From: Clostridium pasteurianum BC1
GTDB taxonomy: Bacteria > Bacillota > Clostridia > Clostridiales > Clostridiaceae
DNA: 64,000 nt
Assembly (NCBI RefSeq): GCF_000389635.1
Contig: NC_021182.1
Coordinates: 1,116,001 to 1,180,000, forward strand
Direction of reading: 5' to 3'
Below, in pieces: positions 49,090-57,897 of this stretch (positions are counted from its first letter, which is position 1; each line of letters begins with the position of its first letter). Position numbers and translations under genes: made by a program. The notes under the pieces are model-generated. The model saw nothing but the letters and a program-made list of their open reading frames with translations, made no database searches and was not told the DNA's origin.

Positions 49090-50658
49090 ATGGAAGGTAT
49101 AGGATCATATAATTCAGATGTTTTTTCTAGTATTCATGAACCATACTGGATTGCATCTACGGAGAGAAAAGAGTATCCTGCTTTAAAAGAGAATACAAAG
49201 GTCGATGTTGCCGTAGTTGGTGGAGGAATAGTTGGGATAACTTCAGCATTTCTTTTAAAAAATAAAGGCTTAAAGGTAGCTGTATTAGAAGCTAACAGAA
49301 TTGCCCATGGAACTACAGGACATACAACTGCTAAAATAACCTCTCAACACAATTTGATTTATGATAAAATAATATCCAAATTTGGAGAAGAAAAAGCAAG
49401 GCAATATGCAGAAGCTAATGAATCAGCTATTCATTTTATTGCAAATCTTGTAAAGGAAAAAAATATTGATTGTGATTTTTGTTGGTGTCCTGCTTATGTA
49501 TATACTCAATCTGAAAAGTATATAGAAAAAATTGAAAAGGAGGTAGAAGCTGCTTCAAGTCTTGGAATAAAGGCATCCTATGAAGAAAATATCCCATTAC
49601 CCTTTAATATAAAGGCTGCTATTAAATTTGATAATCAGGCTCAATTTCATCCTTTAAAATATTTGCTTTCAATAGCCAAGGAAATACCAGGTGATGGAAG
49701 TGAGATTTTTGAAACTACTAAAGTTGTGGATATTAAAGATGGAGAAAAATGTACAGTGGTAACAGAGGATGGAAAAAGGGTAACTGCTGATAAAGTCATT
49801 ATAGCTTCTCATTTTCCCTGTTATGATGGAAGATCCATGTATTTTGCAAGGATATATGCAGAAAAATCCTATGTACTTGGAGTTAAGATTAAAGAAAAAT
49901 TTCCAGAGGGTATGTTCATAACAGCTGAAGATCCAGTGCATTCTCTTCGTTCCCAAAACTATGGAGATGGGGAAATTGTTCTGGTAGGTGGAGGAAAGCA
50001 TAAGACAGGCAGCGAGAGTAAAACTAATATACATTACAAAAATTTAGGGGATTTTGCTAGAGAGTCCTTTGATTTACAAGAAATACTATATAGATGGTCC
50101 ACACAGGATTGTATGACTGTAGATGATGTTCCCTATGTAGGCTACTGTGCATCTAATACTACCAATATATTGGTAGCTACAGGATTTGGGAAGTGGGGAA
50201 TGACTAATAGTACAGCAGCTGCAAATATATTGACGGATTTAATTACAAAGGGAGAAAGTCCATGGTCACCTGTATATAATCCATCTAGATTTGATATAGC
50301 TGCTTCAGGTGCCAAATTGGTATGTGAAAATGCGGATGTGGCAGAAGAGCTTATAAAGGGTAAAATTGCTCCAGCGCCTAAAGATGTAGAAATTAATATT
50401 GGTGAAGCTAAAATAATTACTGTTGATGGTGAGAGGGTTGGATCCTATCGTGATGAGCAGGGCGATTTGCACATGGTTGATATAACCTGTACCCATTTAG
50501 GCTGTGAACTAGTATGGAATGAAGCAGAAAAAACTTGGGATTGTCCTTGTCATGGTTCCAGATTTAGCTATGATGGTAGTAATGTGGAAGGGCCAGCATT
50601 TAATACTTTGAAGCATAGAGGAGAATGGCCAAATAAAAAAGATGCAAATATACTTTAA
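49090..50658 (+). CDS. FAD-dependent oxidoreductase with C-terminal Rieske [2Fe-2S] domain
   Basis: A 522-residue fusion. The N-terminal DAO-type part has VAVVGGGIVGITSAFLLKNK (GxGxxG, about residues 37-56) and the AHGTTGHTTAKITSQHN substrate region. The substrate-side strands end at VATGFGKWGMTNSTAAANIL (about 375-394). The Rieske part near the C-terminus has CTHLGCELVW and CPCHGSRFSYDG (Cys-x-His...Cys-x-x-His, about 467-495), so both cluster ligand pairs are present. Such proteins are widespread in Firmicutes and uncharacterised; electron transfer between an amine/alcohol substrate and the cluster is the likely chemistry. GGAGG precedes the ATG. It is a single gene, ended by the hairpin at 50719. 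Confidence 0.93.
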   Translation: MEGIGSYNSDVFSSIHEPYWIASTERKEYPALKENTKVDVAVVGGGIVGITSAFLLKNKGLKVAVLEANRIAHGTTGHTTAKITSQHNLIYDKIISKFGEEKARQYAEANESAIHFIANLVKEKNIDCDFCWCPAYVYTQSEKYIEKIEKEVEAASSLGIKASYEENIPLPFNIKAAIKFDNQAQFHPLKYLLSIAKEIPGDGSEIFETTKVVDIKDGEKCTVVTEDGKRVTADKVIIASHFPCYDGRSMYFARIYAEKSYVLGVKIKEKFPEGMFITAEDPVHSLRSQNYGDGEIVLVGGGKHKTGSESKTNIHYKNLGDFARESFDLQEILYRWSTQDCMTVDDVPYVGYCASNTTNILVATGFGKWGMTNSTAAANILTDLITKGESPWSPVYNPSRFDIAASGAKLVCENADVAEELIKGKIAPAPKDVEINIGEAKIITVDGERVGSYRDEQGDLHMVDITCTHLGCELVWNEAEKTWDCPCHGSRFSYDGSNVEGPAFNTLKHRGEWPNKKDANIL

Positions 50659-50718
50659 ATATAAAGTTACAAATATAAAGGAATTATTGAAGATGTGATT
50701 GTAAAAAATGAATTATGT

Positions 50719-50754
50719 ATTACTATATATTACAGATAATATATAGTAATATTT
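50719..50754 (+). terminator. AT-rich hairpin after the FAD/Rieske gene
   Basis: ATTACTATATATTA (50719-50732) pairs with TAATATATAGTAAT (50737-50750) across a short loop, followed by ATTTGT. The long stem is convincing but the T run is weak. Confidence 0.5.
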
Positions 50755-50815
50755 GTCGAGTTTAATTAGTATATTAGATAATAGTCAATAATTATTATAT
50801 TAAGAGAGGTAAATT

Positions 50816-51742
50816 ATGTTATCAAGTATTAATTTTATACGACAATCTCTTGAATTGCATCTTTTTTTCGGACGAATTATGAAAGAACACTCATTTTTTT
50901 TAGAAGCAGGCTTTACGCAAAAGAATTCAAGGTTTATTGATGAAGCAGATGACTTTAGAAGAGCGTTTGATAGATTTTTAGCAGATGTTATATCACTTTC
51001 TAATGGTGTTGTTAGTACTAGCGTGTTACAGTCTGGTGAAGTAATAACTCCTTTTACATTAAAAGCTGAAATGGCTTCAGCATATTTTACAGGAATAAAT
51101 ATTGCCACTGGTTTGACACAAGCAGAGGAAGGATTAAGGGGTAATAGTTTAACAGGAGATAATCCTGCTCTTGAACGAAGAGTATATATACTTAATGAAA
51201 GATCTCAGGATTTAGTTAGATCTTTAATACAGTTTAAGGCTAGGATATTATCAGATGTTATATCCTGCAGGATATTTACAAATAATTATCCTCTACTTAT
51301 AGACCATATTATGAGAGAAGCAAAGTTTTATTTTTCTATAGTTCAAAGATTGCAGAATCGTGAAGAAATTAATTTGGAACAAGAAGCTTACGAGCAAGAA
51401 ACATTCTGGAATAGAATTATGGCTGAGCACTCAAAATTTATTCGTGGTCTTCTTGATCCAACTGAGGAGCAGCTCATAAATACTGCAAATAACTTTGGAA
51501 ACGAGTTTGATAAATTGACAAAAGAAGCAAAAGCAGCTATGGATAAGACAATACCAATTTCAAAGGTTACAGATGACAGTCTTAAGGCCACTACAGAAAT
51601 AAGTAAATTTAAAGCACAAGGTACACAGGGATTGGTAGAGTGTAAAATCAAGTCAATAATAATACCATTATTAGGTGACCATACTTTACGTGAAGCAAAT
51701 CATTATTTACGTTTATTAAAGATATTTGAAAAGAGTGCATAA
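50816..51742 (+). CDS. DUF2935 family protein
   Basis: A 308-residue all-helical protein with two similar halves, as in the DUF2935 family of spore-forming Firmicutes. Half 1 has LELHLFFGRIMKEHSFFLEA and half 2 EQETFWNRIMAEHSKFIRGL, both with a conserved M-x-EH pair. Late histidines DHIMREAKFYF and DHTLREANHYLRLL end the two halves. The repeated E-H and D-H...E pattern suggests a metal-binding four-helix fold (hemerythrin/ferritin-like), an inference. No partner genes. GAGAGG precedes the ATG. Confidence 0.85.
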   Translation: MLSSINFIRQSLELHLFFGRIMKEHSFFLEAGFTQKNSRFIDEADDFRRAFDRFLADVISLSNGVVSTSVLQSGEVITPFTLKAEMASAYFTGINIATGLTQAEEGLRGNSLTGDNPALERRVYILNERSQDLVRSLIQFKARILSDVISCRIFTNNYPLLIDHIMREAKFYFSIVQRLQNREEINLEQEAYEQETFWNRIMAEHSKFIRGLLDPTEEQLINTANNFGNEFDKLTKEAKAAMDKTIPISKVTDDSLKATTEISKFKAQGTQGLVECKIKSIIIPLLGDHTLREANHYLRLLKIFEKSA

Positions 51743-51883
51743 TACTTTATACTTATCTTTTCACACCTTAAATTCTTCTTGGTTATCTTTCTATATAGAA
51801 TTAAACAATTATTTTAAATTAGGGAAGCAATTAATTGGAGCCACCTTAAATAAGAAAACACATTTTTGATGAAATAATAAAAG

Positions 51884-51922
51884 CACTATGAAAATCACTC
51901 ATATGAGTTTCATAGTGTTTTT
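51884..51922 (+). terminator. Terminator hairpin, form 2 of an inverted pair
   Basis: CACTATGAAA (51884-51893) pairs with TTTCATAGTG (51908-51917), then TTTTTATATTGG. The core AATCACTCATATGAG is the reverse complement of the core in the 48889 hairpin, while the downstream tail (TATTGGATT.GG.AA.TAAT) is in the same direction in both. Confidence 0.75.
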
Positions 51923-51991
51923 ATATTGGATTAGGCAAATAATCCTCATAAATATTAATATATCTTCTATAGGATTCTTTAGAAAGAATAA

Positions 51992-53176
51992 TTAATCTCT
52001 ATATTTTCTAATAAAATAAAATCCTGTTAATAGTTCTAATAATGAGCCAATGATAAAAATCCACTTTACCTCAATTAAATTAGAAAAAATTCCACCTATG
52101 AGAATAGACAGCACACATAAAGGCTGAACTATAGAATTAATAAAACCTGAGACCCGTCCTAATAAATTATCAGGAGTATACTGCTGGATAACTGTTTGTA
52201 GTATACTACCTGTAAAGGATCCAACTATACCCATGCCTGCAAATATTAATAATGAAACTGGAAAATATCTGTTTAGTGAAAAAATTATAACTAATATGCT
52301 ATCAAAAATCAGTGAAAAGGAAAATAGTACTAATTTATTTTTACTCCTAAACTGTCTGAGAATTATACCTCCAACTATTGTTCCTATTCCTGCAAAAGTA
52401 AACAGCAATGCAGTTCTCTTTGCCATAAAGATTCTTCCACCTAGATATTTTTCTACAAAAATATAGGTAAGGGGTTCCTGCATGGATATAATAAAATTAA
52501 TTATCATATCAAGTATAAACATATGCTTTATAATTTTATTGTTTTTTATAAAGTTCCAGCCCAGAAGCATGTCTCTTTTATAACTTGCAGCAAGATGATT
52601 ATATGAAGAAGTATTACTTTGCCTGCTTTTTAGGAAAATTGATACTATTGCGATAAAAATAAAAGAGCAGCTATCCAGCATAAAGGCTGTAGTACTTCCG
52701 GCAGCACTGAGTAAAATGCTGGCGAAAGCGTAACCAGCTATCATTATAATTCCATTGATGGACATTTTAATGGAATTTGCCTTAATTAAATCTTTTTCGT
52801 CAACTAATAAGGGCATTAAGGAAGTAACTACTGGTATATAGAATGCTTGAATAATACCATTTAAAAGTATAACAGAAAAAATTATTATTATGTTATTTGA
52901 TAAAGCAAAAATTAGAGAAGTAAAAGAAGATATAAGATTAATTATTATAAAGGAAGTTTTTTTGTTATTTTTATCTATTACATTTCCAGCTAACATACCT
53001 AAAGCCAAAATTGGAATACTTTGAAGTATAAAAACTAAGCTTATGCTTAAATCATTTCCAGTAAGTTTTATAAGTTTATCAGATAAGGCGATAGTGGTAA
53101 GCCTTGTTCCAATACCAGATATAAAAACTCCAAATAAGTAGATAATTAAATTAAAATTTTTGTGTGTGATTTGCAT
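51992..53176 (-). CDS. MFS transporter (MFS_3/siderophore- or macrolide-exporter type)
   Basis: A 394-residue protein with twelve membrane helices and the MFS_3 pattern: LIYLFGVFISGIGTRLTTIA at the start, then AGNVIDKNNKKTSFIIINLI as the loop 2-3 stretch and VVTSLMPLLVDEKDLIKANS after helix 4. In the second half GRVSGFINSIVQPLCVLSIL matches the typical R-x-x-x-x-x-x-x-x-P stretch. Family members export macrolides or siderophores (enterobactin exporter EntS). A Fur-box-like sequence lies 166 bases upstream (53342-53357), so iron control and siderophore export are a reasonable but unproven idea. GGAGG precedes the ATG on the minus strand. Confidence 0.88.
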   Translation of the reverse strand: MQITHKNFNLIIYLFGVFISGIGTRLTTIALSDKLIKLTGNDLSISLVFILQSIPILALGMLAGNVIDKNNKKTSFIIINLISSFTSLIFALSNNIIIIFSVILLNGIIQAFYIPVVTSLMPLLVDEKDLIKANSIKMSINGIIMIAGYAFASILLSAAGSTTAFMLDSCSFIFIAIVSIFLKSRQSNTSSYNHLAASYKRDMLLGWNFIKNNKIIKHMFILDMIINFIISMQEPLTYIFVEKYLGGRIFMAKRTALLFTFAGIGTIVGGIILRQFRSKNKLVLFSFSLIFDSILVIIFSLNRYFPVSLLIFAGMGIVGSFTGSILQTVIQQYTPDNLLGRVSGFINSIVQPLCVLSILIGGIFSNLIEVKWIFIIGSLLELLTGFYFIRKYRD

Positions 53177-53341
53177 GATATAATAACCTCCATATTTTGA
53201 TAACCTATCAAGTAATGGAGACTAATTTTTATACTACATTTAGTAATAGCATAAAAGTGCCAATGACAGGTTATCTAACAAGTTTACATAATGTTTATTT
53301 TTGGATAGGCTAATTCCGTAAGCTTGTTTCTTGCTCAAATC

Positions 53342-53357
53342 GATAACCATTATCATT
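53342..53357. promoter_or_regulatory. Fur-box-like sequence
   Basis: GATAACCATTATCATT follows the GATAATnATTATC logic of Fur sites with two mismatches. It lies in the 500-base gap between the MFS gene (minus) and the GNAT gene (plus), nearer to the MFS start. The rest of this gap (53177-53683) is AT-rich and I see no gene in it. Confidence 0.4.
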
Positions 53358-53683
53358 TAATACACCTTCAATTCATATATATTTAATTGAATGTTATATC
53401 ATAAATCTTTTGTTGTCAATATGCTATTTAGATTTTAGATATTTAAATAAACAGTTTTGTGAACGAAGAATGAGAGATTTTATTTATATACAAGAATAAA
53501 ACAATAAATTATAATGGTAATAGTTAATTATTACTACTATAGTTTATATTAATTATTTCATGGTTTTTCAATGCTATTGTATCTTTAGATAATGTCGCAT
53601 TACAATCCTAGTCATAGAATAAATTGTCCAATAGCTTAGAAAAACTATGTTGTAGAGATCTAAATGAAAGGGGATGGATTCAT

Positions 53684-54202
53684 ATGAACTTTAAGCTTAT
53701 AGAACCTACAGTAAAGTTAGAAAAATCATATATTGACTACATATCTGAATGGGAAAATTTAGAAGAACAAATAGTCCCTTATGCTTCCAGAAGAAATAAA
53801 TTGGAATATCTTCAGTTGATTGATAATTGGAAGAGTGATAAAACTGACAAAGCCTGCGAAAAAGGTTTTGTGCCTGCTACACTTTACTTTTTAGTAGACG
53901 AAAAAGAAAAAATATATGGAGCTTTGCATTTTAGGCACCAGTTAAATGAATATCTTTTGAAAACTGGAGGACATATAGGTTACGGGATAAGACCTTCAGA
54001 ACGTAAAAAAGGCTATGCATCTAAAATGCTTTCATCAGCACTAAAAATAGCAAAACAACTTGATTTTGAAAAAGTATTAATAACTTGTGATAAAAATAAT
54101 ATTGCATCTGCTAAAACTATTGTAAAGAATGGTGGCATCCTTGAAAACGAAGTTTATGGAGATGGAGAAATTACACAAAGATATTGGGTTACTTTAAGAT
54201 AA
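53684..54202 (+). CDS. GNAT family N-acetyltransferase (RimJ/RimL-like)
   Basis: A 172-residue GNAT of the acetyltransf_3 type. It opens FKLIEPTVKLEKSYIDYISE and holds the acetyl-CoA loop IGYGIRPSERKKGYASKMLS (about residues 97-116), which follows the R-x-x-G-x-A pattern. Motif B is VLITCDKNNIASAKTIVKNG followed by GILENE, the standard end of this subfamily. The enzyme probably acetylates an amino group on a small molecule or protein. The start is the ATG at 53684 with GGGGATGG upstream; the frame is open from 53624 without support. Confidence 0.9.
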   Translation: MNFKLIEPTVKLEKSYIDYISEWENLEEQIVPYASRRNKLEYLQLIDNWKSDKTDKACEKGFVPATLYFLVDEKEKIYGALHFRHQLNEYLLKTGGHIGYGIRPSERKKGYASKMLSSALKIAKQLDFEKVLITCDKNNIASAKTIVKNGGILENEVYGDGEITQRYWVTLR

Positions 54203-54301
54203 AAATATGAAATAATTAGAAAAGATATAATCATTGATAAAATTACCAACCAAAGTTTTATATACCAAGTTAATTAAATTAAAAATAGGGGGACTTTTAG
54301 A

Positions 54302-54853
54302 ATGAAGGATATAGCTTTATTAATTGTGGATGTCCAAAACGCATTAGTTGATGATAAGCCTTTTAATATAGATAGAATTCTAATGAATATAAAAAAATTG
54401 TTAGATGTATGTAGATCCAATAAAATAGAGGTTATTTATGTACAGCATGATGGTGAAAAAGAGGACAATCTAGAGCCTTTTTCTAAAGGGTGGGATATAC
54501 ATAAATCTATATCTCCTAAACAAGGAGAAAAAATCATACGAAAAACTTATAACAGCTCATTTAAAAATACATATTTAGAAGAATACCTTAATAGTAAAAA
54601 TATAAAAGAATTGTTATTGGTAGGTATGCAAACGGAGTATTGCATTGACACAACTTGCAGAGTAGCCTTTGAAAAAGGATATAAATTAATAATGCCAGAG
54701 GATACCAATACAACCTTTGACAATGGAGATCTATCTGCAAAGGAAGTATACCAATATCATAATTTTAGAATTTTTAAAAACAGATTTGCAAAGGTTGAAA
54801 ATATAGATAGAATTATACAGGAAATCAGTAATTATTCAAAAGAATTGTTATAA
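54302..54853 (+). CDS. Isochorismatase-family cysteine hydrolase
   Basis: A 183-residue cysteine hydrolase. The triad is D10 (LLIVDVQNALVDD), K81 (IIRKTYNSSF) and C114 (GMQTEYCIDTTCRVAFEKGY). The stretch EDTNTTFDNGDLSAKEVYQY fits the group often labelled YcaC/nicotinamidase-related in clostridia. The substrate is unknown. A run of GGGGGG precedes the ATG. It follows a GNAT gene by 99 bases and may share its transcript. It differs clearly from the paralogue at 17954-18514. Confidence 0.9.
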   Translation: MKDIALLIVDVQNALVDDKPFNIDRILMNIKKLLDVCRSNKIEVIYVQHDGEKEDNLEPFSKGWDIHKSISPKQGEKIIRKTYNSSFKNTYLEEYLNSKNIKELLLVGMQTEYCIDTTCRVAFEKGYKLIMPEDTNTTFDNGDLSAKEVYQYHNFRIFKNRFAKVENIDRIIQEISNYSKELL

Positions 54854-54949
54854 AGATCTTTATGTTAGAATTTGGTTCACATACTATTAGAAGTAATGCC
54901 CAAAATATATATAAAACATTTTTAAATATATATTTGAAGGGTGAATTCT

Positions 54950-55873
54950 ATGAGAAAGATAATTACATTTCTGATGACAGCTTTAATTATTTTCAGTATT
55001 AACTGTAATACTAAGGCTCTAAGTAAGAATTCAGAGGAGCCTAATTATGATTTAACCATGAAACAGGATCTCTTGATACTAATGATGGCCTATCCTGAAT
55101 ATGTGGATAACATTACCAGAGATAGTAATAATAATGTGTATTTAGTAGTGAAATCAGCGAAAAAAATTCTTTATGATGATAAAAAAACAAAAAGTTTTGA
55201 AGAAAAATTAAATAATCCAGATTTACAGGATATGTTGGAACAAATTTATCCCTTAGAACCTGTTACAAAACTTATGGATAAAAATTTTGATCCAGGACGT
55301 TCTAGAGTATATGGACTTACTGAAACAGTTTATGGAGCTTCAAGACAGCAGATAGAAAAAAATCTTACAATGGTGCATACAGGCTATGGCTCTTTTCAAT
55401 TCAATAAAAACAACAAAGCATCAGAAGCCTTGAATAATTCCTTTAAAGAACTTAGGGGAATGACTAATGAAAATAAAAAAATTGCTGCCTTTTTGGCTCA
55501 TTGCAGTGGTACTTATAATTACAGAATAATTGCAGGAACAGGCAGATTAAGTCCTCATGCCTTCGGTACGGCCATAGATTTAGCCAGTGACAGGAGAGAT
55601 TATTGGAAATGGGCTAGTAGAGAGCAGGGTGAAAAAAGACTTTTATCCTACTCAAAAGAAGTTGTAGAAGTATTCGAAAAGAATAATTTTGTTTGGGGCG
55701 GAAAATGGGGACATTTTGATATACTTCATTTTGAATACAGACCTGAAATAATATTAAAGGCCAGATATTTTGGTAAAAACCAGGAATCTGATAAACTTTG
55801 GTATAATGGAGTTCCTGTAGAACAAGAAAATGTTAAAAATTTTATAGAAAAAATTGAAAATGCTTTAAAATAA
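54950..55873 (+). CDS. Secreted M15-family D,D/L,D-carboxypeptidase-like protein
   Basis: A 307-residue exported protein with a signal peptide (MRKIITFLMTALIIFSINC, then NTKALS). The zinc peptidase part of the M15/VanY type is in the last third: LSPHAFGTAIDLASD (H and D ligands, about residues 203-217) and WGGKWGHFDILHFEYRP (catalytic Glu replaced in position by D, then H ligand, about 247-263). Such enzymes trim peptidoglycan stem peptides. The middle region (about 90-180) is helical and not recognised. The start is the ATG at 54950 after AAGGGTG; a GTG at 54941 overlaps that site. The next gene also encodes a wall-active secreted protein. Confidence 0.88.
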   Translation: MRKIITFLMTALIIFSINCNTKALSKNSEEPNYDLTMKQDLLILMMAYPEYVDNITRDSNNNVYLVVKSAKKILYDDKKTKSFEEKLNNPDLQDMLEQIYPLEPVTKLMDKNFDPGRSRVYGLTETVYGASRQQIEKNLTMVHTGYGSFQFNKNNKASEALNNSFKELRGMTNENKKIAAFLAHCSGTYNYRIIAGTGRLSPHAFGTAIDLASDRRDYWKWASREQGEKRLLSYSKEVVEVFEKNNFVWGGKWGHFDILHFEYRPEIILKARYFGKNQESDKLWYNGVPVEQENVKNFIEKIENALK

Positions 55874-55996
55874 AAGTAATTTGGATTAAATTCACAGATA
55901 ATATTTATAATTTATTGGGAATACTAAGAACACTATAAATAGGGAAACTTTTCAGTTGAATAATTTAAAGGATAAATTGAGAGAAGGGGTTTACTT

Positions 55997-57085
55997 ATGA
56001 AGCGTGTGTCAAAGCTTTTTATTTTAATAGCTTGCTTAGTATTCTTTCCATTTAATACTGCCAGTGCAGTAATGGAAATTGATATTGATGAAAAAGAACA
56101 AGTTTCCAAAGCTATAGAGGAAATTTTTCAAAAGAGAAACAAAGCAATAATAGATAATGATTTAGAATACATTAAGTCTATATATGATATAAAAACCAAA
56201 TATGGGACCTGGGCTTATGAGTACGAAGTCAAAAAGTCAAAATATATTCATAATTGGGCAGAAAAGCAAGGGATTAAATTTAAAGAGATAAAACCTAAGG
56301 TTATTATTAGAAAAGTCAGGGGAAGTGATGGTAGGTATTCTGCCAATCTTATATGTTCCACTGAGTATAAATATTCCTATGTAAATGAATCGGATATTAC
56401 CAATACATCACGAATAGGAACTTATCACGTTTTAAATCTTGAAAACAGGGATGGACAATGGATAATTACAAAAGAATGGTATAAAGATCCCTTTGGTGAC
56501 TCCTTAAATTTAGATAATATAAAAGCGGATGATATAAAACAGTATATACTTTCCCAGCCAGCTAGAGATTTATCTAATATGGAAGAAAGAAGAAAAGGCG
56601 CCATGGAATATGCTGAAAAATATTGTGGTGCAGCCAGTGAAGAAAAATATGGTTTTAAATATAATAAAAAATACAGAGACTATAATTCACAAGGTGGAAA
56701 TTGTGCCAACTTTGCTTCGCAAATTCTCTTTGAAGGTGCAAAATTTAAGAAAAATGGTGCTTGGAATTACGATGGTAGAGGTGCTACAGGTCCTTGGCTA
56801 AATGCAGATAAATTTAAAAATTACTGGGTTGGCAGCGGCAGAGCTTCAGTAATTGCCCATGGAAGTTATGAAAAAGTGTATAAAGCTTCCTATAAACTGC
56901 TGCCGGGTGATTTTGTAGCCTATGAAAAAAAGGGAGATATAACTCATATATCCGTAGTAACTGGTGTTGATTCAAAAGGATATTCTCTTGTAACCTGTCA
57001 TAACGCAGATAGAAATAATGTTCCATGGGATTTAGGATGGAGCGATAAGAAAATAAGATTTTGGCTAATACATGTTAATCACTAA
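55997..57085 (+). CDS. Secreted protein with amidase_6 (NlpC/P60-like) domain
   Basis: A 362-residue exported protein. The signal peptide is KLFILIACLVFFPFNTASA. A helical/NTF2-like middle domain (about 30-170) is followed by the amidase_6 domain (about 195-362): AMEYAEKYCGAASEEKYGFK, then QGGNCANFASQILFEGA with the catalytic cysteine near residue 235, and GDITHISVVTGVDSKGY with the catalytic His. The ending VTCHNADRNNVPWDLGW is typical of the clostridial/bacillar group. It likely cuts or binds peptidoglycan. AAGGGG precedes the ATG. It lies 120 bases after the M15 peptidase gene. Confidence 0.9.
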   Translation: MKRVSKLFILIACLVFFPFNTASAVMEIDIDEKEQVSKAIEEIFQKRNKAIIDNDLEYIKSIYDIKTKYGTWAYEYEVKKSKYIHNWAEKQGIKFKEIKPKVIIRKVRGSDGRYSANLICSTEYKYSYVNESDITNTSRIGTYHVLNLENRDGQWIITKEWYKDPFGDSLNLDNIKADDIKQYILSQPARDLSNMEERRKGAMEYAEKYCGAASEEKYGFKYNKKYRDYNSQGGNCANFASQILFEGAKFKKNGAWNYDGRGATGPWLNADKFKNYWVGSGRASVIAHGSYEKVYKASYKLLPGDFVAYEKKGDITHISVVTGVDSKGYSLVTCHNADRNNVPWDLGWSDKKIRFWLIHVNH

Positions 57086-57112
57086 AATATAATTTATATG
57101 TTTAAATCTGTA

Positions 57113-57152
57113 AAAAGGTTTCTCTATTATTAAAGGAGAAGCCTTTTGTGGT
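57113..57152 (+). terminator. Terminator after the amidase gene
   Basis: AAAAGGTTTCTC (57113-57124) pairs with GAGAAGCCTTTT (57136-57147) with one G-T pair; the T run lies in the stem end and in TGTGGTTGTTTT. Confidence 0.6.
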
Positions 57153-57257
57153 TGTTTTGAATTTTATTGCAAGACATAATGAATTATAGGAAAAATTTTT
57201 TCATATAAATAAACTAATGGGGAAATGAGGCTCTTCAAATAATTTAGGGGGTGCAAT

Positions 57258-57527
57258 ATGAAAAATAAAAATTTTCTATATAATGCTAAGGGACCTATTG
57301 CATTTTTCTTTATTTTAATTAGTTTGCCGTGGATTATTCAAATAAAAAGTCTTATATCAGCAGGTAAAACTGGTTCAGCATTTGAACTGTCCATATTTGC
57401 ATTTGTTTTTTTAGTTTTTTTATTTTGGATGCAAAAGTGGTTTAAAAAAATGCTTATTCAATATCAAAATAATTTAAATATATCCATGAAGAAAATGAAA
57501 AATTATAAAGGGAGGAATTTAAAATGA
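57258..57527 (+). CDS. Small membrane protein at the head of a PTS operon
   Basis: An 89-residue protein with two membrane helices (about residues 12-28 and 42-61) and a basic cytoplasmic tail (WFKKMLIQYQNNLNISMKKM, KNYKGRNLK). I do not recognise a family. Its stop overlaps the start of the IIB gene by four bases (ATGA-type overlap at 57524), and GGGGG precedes its ATG, so it is co-expressed with the PTS components. It might help the IIC permease or be a small regulator. Confidence 0.65.
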   Translation: MKNKNFLYNAKGPIAFFFILISLPWIIQIKSLISAGKTGSAFELSIFAFVFLVFLFWMQKWFKKMLIQYQNNLNISMKKMKNYKGRNLK

Positions 57528-57841
57528 AAGCAATAATTTTATGTAGTTGGGGAGCAACATCAAGTTCACTTGCAAAGGCTGTTACAGATGAAGCAAAAAA
57601 GAGAAATTTAGATATAGAAGTGGATGCTGGTGGCACAGGAGAATTTAAGAAAAAGGCAGCAAACTATTCTGTAGCATTACTTGAACCACAGGTAAGACAT
57701 TTAAAAAAAGAAGTTGAGGCAGCTGCAAGTAAATTTAATATACCTGTAGAAATAGTAGATATGCAGGCTTTTGCCTTGATGAATGGTGGAAAGGTTCTTG
57801 ACCAGATAATCAACCTTGCAAAAGATAATGGTAAATTGTAA
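57524..57841 (+). CDS. PTS lactose/cellobiose-type IIB component
   Basis: A 105-residue IIB protein that takes phosphate from IIA and gives it to the sugar. The phosphorylated cysteine is C7 in IILCSWGATSSSLAKAV, the P-loop of the lactose/cellobiose (Lac) family. The rest, SVALLEPQVRHLKKEVEAAA and VEIVDMQAFALMNGGKVLDQ, matches CelA/ChbB in order and length. GGGAGG precedes the ATG, which overlaps the previous stop. IIC and IIA follow, so this is a complete three-part transporter. Confidence 0.93.
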   Translation: MKAIILCSWGATSSSLAKAVTDEAKKRNLDIEVDAGGTGEFKKKAANYSVALLEPQVRHLKKEVEAAASKFNIPVEIVDMQAFALMNGGKVLDQIINLAKDNGKL

Positions 57842-57897
57842 TTAAGATGAGGACTACCCTTATCTTAAAATAAAATATTTAAGGAGGACTGAATTTT

